DNA of 38,056 nt. Source: an uncultured bacterium (GTDB taxonomy: Bacteria > Bacteroidota > Bacteroidia > Chitinophagales > Chitinophagaceae). Numbering within the stretch: the first letter of the stretch is position 1; each line of letters starts with the position of its first letter. The translations under genes were made by a program, and so were the position numbers. The DNA is taken from positions 1-38,056 of the forward strand of contig CAITQQ010000393.1 of NCBI GenBank assembly GCA_903894575.1. The letters run 5' to 3'. Below the pieces are notes generated by a model. The model saw only the letters and a program-made list of their open reading frames with translations. It ran no database searches and had not been told where the DNA came from. Shown here in pieces: positions 33,744-38,056 of the stretch.

Positions 33744-34406
33744 ATGGGAGAAGCAAGGCACGACAAATCAAAGATGCATTATCAGTTAGACAGAATATCT
33801 TTTTTTAGTGACGGCGTTTTTGCCATCGCCATCACATTGCTTGTTATAGAATTTAAGGTACCTGTAATTCAGCATGCTACCGATGGTTTACTTTGGGATT
33901 CACTTGCACACATGGGATGGAAACTACTCGGTTTTGTAATCAGCTTTTTTATTGTGGGCTATTATTGGTCGGTTCACCATAGAATTTTTGGTTATGTGAA
34001 CGACTATACTTCAAGATTAATCTGGCTTAATTTGCTTTTTTTATTTTCAGTAGTATTGCTGCCTTTTAGTTCTGGCTTGTTGGGTGAATATTCGTCAGAA
34101 TTAGAACTACATATTCCATATGGCATCTATGTGATGAATATTGTTTTGACTGCCATCATGAATGTTGTTTTATGGCTCTACATTAGCAACCCTAGCAAGA
34201 AATTATTGACACATGAAATTTCACCAGAAAGAATCCGGCTTGGTTTGTATTTTACTTTTATTGTGCCATCCATGTTTTTACTATCATTTTTGATGTCATT
34301 GAAATTCCCAATTGTCGGAAGATTGATACCTGCATTTATTCCTTTGATATTGAAATATGGACTGAATGGCTTGGCCAAACGTGCTTTAGAAAAAGAGAAT
34401 AAATAG
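33744..34406 (+). CDS. TMEM175-family potassium channel-like protein (DUF1211)
   Basis: Integral-membrane protein of 220 residues with six predicted membrane helices. The first carries the family signature RISFFSDGVFAIAITLLVIE (13-32), whose FSDG segment lines the pore in bacterial TMEM175 K+ channels. Bacterial members have one six-helix repeat and form tetramers; this length fits. It starts 1 bp after the cyclase stop and is last in the signalling cluster, so it is probably in the same transcript. A role in the signal path, for example as a target of the second messenger, is only a possibility. Confidence 0.88.
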   Translation: MGEARHDKSKMHYQLDRISFFSDGVFAIAITLLVIEFKVPVIQHATDGLLWDSLAHMGWKLLGFVISFFIVGYYWSVHHRIFGYVNDYTSRLIWLNLLFLFSVVLLPFSSGLLGEYSSELELHIPYGIYVMNIVLTAIMNVVLWLYISNPSKKLLTHEISPERIRLGLYFTFIVPSMFLLSFLMSLKFPIVGRLIPAFIPLILKYGLNGLAKRALEKENK

Positions 34407-34455
34407 TTTTCTTTTCAAATTGAATTGCGTTTGGCGGGGTTGAATAAGCATTGTA

Positions 34456-36735
34456 TCAAGCGGTAAATACAATGCTTGTTCCTGCTCCCATTTGAATGGT
34501 GGTATAGCCTTTGTCTTGGCGTAGTATCTTGGCTGCACCGCTCGTTTTATGTTTAAACCCTCTGGTATCTAATTTTAGTTTCACTGTTCCACCTTTCTCC
34601 GAGGTTATCGTAACGGTTTTGGTCAAACCATTTTGCCTTACCGCGCTTACAAGACACGCGCCTTCGGCGCGGAGCGTCTGAAACGAAACATCTTTCCAAC
34701 CATCCGGCAAGGCAGGAAATATCTCAATGTATCCTGAGTGTGATTGCATCAACATTTCCTGCACGCCCGCGGCAAATGCGAAATTCCCTTCCAGGGTAAA
34801 TGGTCGATAGGTCATGCTGGAATATCCTGATATGGTCTGATCGCCATTGACGTGGAAACCATTGACCGAACAAAAAGCCTTCGCAAAAATTTGTAAAGCT
34901 TTTGCTGCCCCATCGCCATCTTTGGCCCTGGCTTTGAGATTGGAAAGCCAGGCATAAGAATATCCACACCATCCAGCGGGCCCAATGCTATCGAGTTGAC
35001 GAAGTGATTGGTTAATGATGTCTTTTTCTTTCTCCCCGTTTTCGGGTTTGATGAGCCCCAATGGATGAATGGACATGAGGTGTGAAAAATGCCTGTGAGA
35101 TGCTGTATAGCCCAGTCCTGGAGCGATGTTCAGCCCATTGGTTTCCGAAACTGAAAGGGCCGAAAACTGGCGCATGATGGAATCCCAATGGGCAGCCATT
35201 TTTTTCAAACCCAGTACAAGGGCAAGCTCTTTAGCTGCCTTGAAGTTGAAGATCATCAGTGAAAGGTCGTAGTTGGTGTTTTGGGGGAACCAAGCAGAAA
35301 GGCTGTTGTTGTTGATTTCCGGGCTGGAGCTAATCGGCAGTTTTCTGAAACCATTCTTGTCGATGACTGTCAGCTTTTCAAGGTAAGTGGCGGCCGCAGC
35401 AATCCAGGGGTATGCGCGTTCTTTTAAAAAAGCTCTGTCCATGCTGTACCGCCATTGCAGGTAATAATGGTGCGATAACCAGGACGAAACCGTTGGCGAA
35501 AGTGCATATTGAATCCAGCCCCCCATTTCGGTACCTTCCAGTGTAGTGACTCCGGGAACATTCAAACCATCCACGCCAAAATACAATTGGGTATATCGCT
35601 TGTAGTTTTCCTTGTTTTGGTCCAGGTGGTCAAGGTATCCGATGCCTTCTTCCAAATGATTTCCACTGTATGAAGGCCAATAGCTCAATTGGGTATTCAG
35701 GTCGTGGTGGTAATCTCCTTTCCATGGTGGAATCCTTCCGTTGTCTGCCGTCCAGATGGCCTGAAGGGAAATGGGGGGAGCATCTTTTCGCGCAGTGGAT
35801 CCAAACTTGTATTGCTCCCAGTACCATTGTTTTTCGATCAGCGGATCCGGCACCCGAATGGCGGATTTGCTCCAATAATTTGCCCACCAAAGCATATGCG
35901 TTGAATGGTCTTTGCCAAATCCGGAGGAAAGGTGATTTTTCAACAGGATGCTGTCTGGCTGAGGAAGCTTGAATTTTTCATTTGAGCTTGAAATGGTCCA
36001 GACGCCTTCGATGGTTTTTGCATCCAACTGCTTCCATTCAAGGCGAACGGTGTAGCGAAAGCCACCCCAACCTTCTTGTTGATAGACGATGGAATTGATG
36101 GTTTTTTTGATAACGCCTTGTTTGTATCCCAACCTCGACAAATCATCACCCTTGACCGGATCACCAGCATTTTTCACAGCACCACTGTATTGGGGTGCAA
36201 CAAGGTTGATATCAAACCCTTGTGGTGTGTTTTCAAACCTGAACCAACCAATGGGTGATGTTGCGTGAACAAAGCTCTTGAGCGTGGTTCCATTTTTCCA
36301 GGTCACAACGGAAGTAGCAGTCTTGAGGTCGACGGTTGCAGCGGATTGTGGTCCCCAGGTATTGATGGGAACCTCGATGGCCGCTCCTGGAATTTTTGAA
36401 GGGGCGGGCTCCCTGTCGTAGGGATGATCAAACAGTTTTTGAACCGTATCATATTGTTTTTTGGCGACTTGTTCCTGCACCCACTTGAAGCTGAATTCAT
36501 CGCGGTGCAGGCCTTTCATCGGCCTCTCGTCCCAAAGGTCTGCCCTGTCAAGCGAAATGCGCAGGTTTCCGTTTTTTTCCCAAATCAATGCGCCCAGCAT
36601 GCCATTGCCGATGGGGAGTGCTTCGTCCCATCGCTTTGCCAGTGTGTCAAATTGCAGGTTGTGTTTTTTTTCCTGGGCCGTTGTTTGAAGGGTTAAGCCG
36701 CAGATGAACAGCAGCACCCAAATGGTTCTTGTCAT
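34456..36735 (-). CDS. GH95-family glycoside hydrolase (alpha-L-fucosidase/galactosidase-like), exported
   Basis: Exported glycosidase of 759 residues with signal peptide about 1-22 (ending TTAQ). The N-terminal beta domain starts WDEALPIGNGMLGALIWEKNG, the GH95 opening. The (alpha/alpha)6 barrel has LQAIWTADNGRIPPWKGDYH, DLNTQLSYWPSYSGNHLEEG and HRHFSHLMSIHPLGLI, with a C-terminal beta domain. In the bifidobacterial fucosidase two Asn of an NxN motif assist catalysis; here the motif reads DLN, so the first Asn is Asp and substrate may differ. I chose the ATG at 36735 because it directly precedes the signal peptide; the frame is open for 36 bases more. No SusC/SusD or other CAZyme lies nearby. 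Confidence 0.88.
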   Translation of the reverse strand: MTRTIWVLLFICGLTLQTTAQEKKHNLQFDTLAKRWDEALPIGNGMLGALIWEKNGNLRISLDRADLWDERPMKGLHRDEFSFKWVQEQVAKKQYDTVQKLFDHPYDREPAPSKIPGAAIEVPINTWGPQSAATVDLKTATSVVTWKNGTTLKSFVHATSPIGWFRFENTPQGFDINLVAPQYSGAVKNAGDPVKGDDLSRLGYKQGVIKKTINSIVYQQEGWGGFRYTVRLEWKQLDAKTIEGVWTISSSNEKFKLPQPDSILLKNHLSSGFGKDHSTHMLWWANYWSKSAIRVPDPLIEKQWYWEQYKFGSTARKDAPPISLQAIWTADNGRIPPWKGDYHHDLNTQLSYWPSYSGNHLEEGIGYLDHLDQNKENYKRYTQLYFGVDGLNVPGVTTLEGTEMGGWIQYALSPTVSSWLSHHYYLQWRYSMDRAFLKERAYPWIAAAATYLEKLTVIDKNGFRKLPISSSPEINNNSLSAWFPQNTNYDLSLMIFNFKAAKELALVLGLKKMAAHWDSIMRQFSALSVSETNGLNIAPGLGYTASHRHFSHLMSIHPLGLIKPENGEKEKDIINQSLRQLDSIGPAGWCGYSYAWLSNLKARAKDGDGAAKALQIFAKAFCSVNGFHVNGDQTISGYSSMTYRPFTLEGNFAFAAGVQEMLMQSHSGYIEIFPALPDGWKDVSFQTLRAEGACLVSAVRQNGLTKTVTITSEKGGTVKLKLDTRGFKHKTSGAAKILRQDKGYTTIQMGAGTSIVFTA

Positions 36736-36816
36736 GTAGGTTAAGGTAAGAAAAAGCCTTTGATCTGCCATTGGCGTCTACTTATAGAAAACAAAAAAGT
36801 TATTTCATTCATTGAA

Positions 36817-37125
36817 CTACATTTCAATGGGCAACTTATTGATGGTTACATTAAAGTGAATATCAGCTTTCAGTGCTTGAAAAATTCTCATGATGGTTCC
36901 TATTGTTGCACTGTTAGCGCTGTTTTCAAGTTTTGAAATCCTGCTCTTTTGTATACCCGCTAGTGTTGCAAGCTGCTCTTGCGTAAGCTTTCGCTTTTTC
37001 CTGGCTGATTTGATCATGGAACCCAATAGATCCATTTCAAGTTTGTAGTCAAAACGTTGTCTTTCTCTGGTACCTTTTTTCCCTACAAAATCATCAATCA
37101 TTTCATTCAGACTATACGTTTTCAT
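36817..37125 (-). CDS. HigA-like antitoxin (XRE helix-turn-helix)
   Basis: Antitoxin and autorepressor of 102 residues. A helix-turn-helix at about 34-85 (IKSARKKRKLTQEQLATLAG, then IQKSRISKLENSANSATIGT) is of the XRE/Cro type. The N-terminal MKTYSLNEMIDDFVGKKGT is the likely toxin-binding part. Its ATG is 1 bp after the toxin stop. The reading frame reaches 60 bases further upstream, but that part lies inside the toxin gene and is Lys/Ser-rich with no family match. The toxin-first order is that of HigBA modules. It probably binds the palindrome at 37490-37507. Confidence 0.85.
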   Translation of the reverse strand: MKTYSLNEMIDDFVGKKGTRERQRFDYKLEMDLLGSMIKSARKKRKLTQEQLATLAGIQKSRISKLENSANSATIGTIMRIFQALKADIHFNVTINKLPIEM

Positions 37126-37126
37126 C

Positions 37127-37432
37127 TCAGAATCTTTTTTCTTCGAAATACTTTTTCCGGATATTTTCTGCTTTGATGAATTCATCTTTTGGTATTTTAT
37201 CAGTCTTTTTAATAAAGCCTATGGCAACGACTACAAGTGATTCTTTTGTATTAACATTGTCCCAAAACGACAATAATCGAATCTGGGCTCCCAAGTATCT
37301 GATTCTGAACTCCCATATATCACCATTTAATTTTTTGAATAATTTAGGATCATGTTTCAATTCTGCTTTTGCAATAACGAACAGAATTTTATTTGCTGTT
37401 CGTCGATCCAGTTGATGCATAAACCGTTTCAC
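37127..37432 (-). CDS. HigB-like toxin (RelE/ParE superfamily, Gp49/DUF891), uncertain N-terminus
   Basis: Predicted ribosome-dependent mRNA endonuclease of type II toxin-antitoxin systems. The core KLNGDIWEFRIRYLGAQIRLLSFW and the IGFIKKTDKIPKDEFIKAENIRKKYFEE tail are typical of Gp49-like HigB toxins. From the GTG given here the protein has 101 residues (or 97 from an ATG at 37420), about 11-20 short at the N-terminus. The same frame continues upstream with KYYNVLFLEG, which matches the missing first strand, back to CTG (37463-37465), two codons after a stop. The toxin thus starts at a rare CTG, or an ATG was mutated and the toxin is weakened. Confidence 0.8.
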   Translation of the reverse strand: MKRFMHQLDRRTANKILFVIAKAELKHDPKLFKKLNGDIWEFRIRYLGAQIRLLSFWDNVNTKESLVVVAIGFIKKTDKIPKDEFIKAENIRKKYFEEKRF

Positions 37433-37489
37433 ACCCTCAAGAAATAGTACATTGTAATATTTCAGCCCTCAAGTTTAAAGTTAAATAAA

Positions 37490-37507
37490 GTTTCAATATA
37501 TTGAAAC
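37490..37507. promoter_or_regulatory. Operator palindrome of the HigBA-like module
   Basis: GTTTCAATATATTGAAAC is a perfect 18-bp palindrome. A further half-site, TTTCAATATA, lies at 37513-37522. It sits 25-45 bases upstream of the probable toxin start, around a possible -7 box (TAACTTTA on the - strand, one mismatch to TAnnTTTG), so repressor binding here would block the promoter. HigA is the obvious candidate repressor. Confidence 0.65.
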
Positions 37508-37522
37508 AACAATTTCAATATA

Positions 37523-37697
37523 AATTATTCACCAAACTTCAATTAACCTGATGATTGTTTAAAGTGAAAACAACCAAAATCTCATGGTATTTTACTGCAA
37601 AAATGCCGTGTTTTAAACGTGCTTAAAATGAATTTCACTTATTACCCATTATCACTAACAGCATAATTCAGGAAGAAGCAACTATTCGTCTAGAACA
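37523..37697. other. Spacer between the toxin-antitoxin module and thiL
   Basis: AT-rich stretch between the operator and the thiL stop. I see no ORF, hairpin terminator or RNA gene in it. Confidence 0.5.
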
Positions 37698-38056
37698 CTA
37701 ACCCTTAAACGCTTTCCACCCCTGTGCAGTAACATCGTAAGTGTTACCACCCTTGCTTTTGAATTTGGCACCTTCTTCTGCATCGGTGATGTAACCGATT
37801 ACACTGATCTGCTCGTTCAGGGTCAGCTTTTCGTAATCGTCCTGCTTGATGGTGAAGACCAGTTCATAATCTTCGCCTCCGCTGAGGGCACAGGCGGTAG
37901 GGTCTATTTCAAATATGTAGGCCGCCATTCTTGCATCTTCTGCAATTGGAAGTTTTTCTTCATAAATAACACAGCCAACCCCACTTTTTTCACAGATATG
38001 GAGCAGTTCAGAACTGAGTCCATCGCTGATGTCCATCATGGATGTCGGAAGAATAT
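37698..38056 (-). CDS. thiL: Thiamine-monophosphate kinase, C-terminal part (cut by window edge)
   Basis: ThiL phosphorylates thiamine monophosphate to the active diphosphate cofactor. The 118 visible codons cover the C-terminal third: SMMDISDGLSSEL, the family's conserved ATP/Mg segment, and CALSGGEDYELVFTI, the second diagnostic motif, followed by a normal end (GNTYDVTAQGWKAF). The frame stays open to the last base of the window, so the gene starts outside. Nothing suggests it is broken. Confidence 0.9.
   Translation of the reverse strand, partial: ILPTSMMDISDGLSSELLHICEKSGVGCVIYEEKLPIAEDARMAAYIFEIDPTACALSGGEDYELVFTIKQDDYEKLTLNEQISVIGYITDAEEGAKFKSKGGNTYDVTAQGWKAFKG

Noticed and set aside
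34456-36735. Polysaccharide utilisation locus
   Set aside because: Only one glycosidase, with no SusC/SusD pair, and the neighbours are a channel and a toxin-antitoxin pair.

Overview
The window reads as a chromosomal segment of a Bacteroidota bacterium, most likely from the Chitinophagaceae or a close relative. The evidence is the recurrent -7 promoter motif TAnnTTTG upstream of many genes, Bacteroidota-type families (IPExxxVDY, DUF2480), a Rho factor with a long disordered insert, Reg_prop/Y_Y_Y sensor proteins and a GH95 enzyme. Genes are tightly packed. No rRNA, tRNA, CRISPR array or insertion sequence with a transposase was seen.

Layout. Bases 1-790 are a tandem repeat of about 387 bp. 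Each unit is full of hairpins, and the unit junctions carry TGTTCCACGTGGAACA, the 16-bp parS (ParB-binding) palindrome. From 0.86 to 16.4 kb lies housekeeping DNA: ybeY, feoA, nadD, a chrA/2OG-oxygenase pair, a DUF3089 lipoprotein, a universal stress protein, asnS, rho, a selenium operon (mnmH-selD), an operon of M28 peptidase, IPExxxVDY protein and pterin dehydratase, then feoB and a HAD phosphatase. Bases 17021-17606 are non-coding and AT-rich, with one perfect and several near-perfect DnaA boxes and a 21-bp direct repeat. I read this as the probable chromosomal origin. It is followed by ppiD, DUF2480, a dnaN/fatty-acid-hydroxylase/kdsB operon, recX and an omega-amidase. dnaN about 4 kb away and parS about 17 kb away support the origin call.

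The most distinctive locus is a co-directional six-gene cluster at 24541-34406. Two large membrane proteins have a periplasmic beta-propeller and Y_Y_Y domain outside and a SpoIIE/PP2C phosphatase inside. They are followed by an RsbW-like kinase, an RsbV-like STAS protein, a GAF-PAS-class III cyclase-HD protein and a TMEM175-type channel. The content implies an envelope-sensing partner switch whose output may be a cyclic nucleotide enzyme rather than a sigma factor. That functional wiring is inference.

The right end holds a GH95 enzyme without a Sus partner, a HigBA-like toxin-antitoxin pair with a palindromic operator and an uncertain toxin start, and the 3' part of thiL running off the window.
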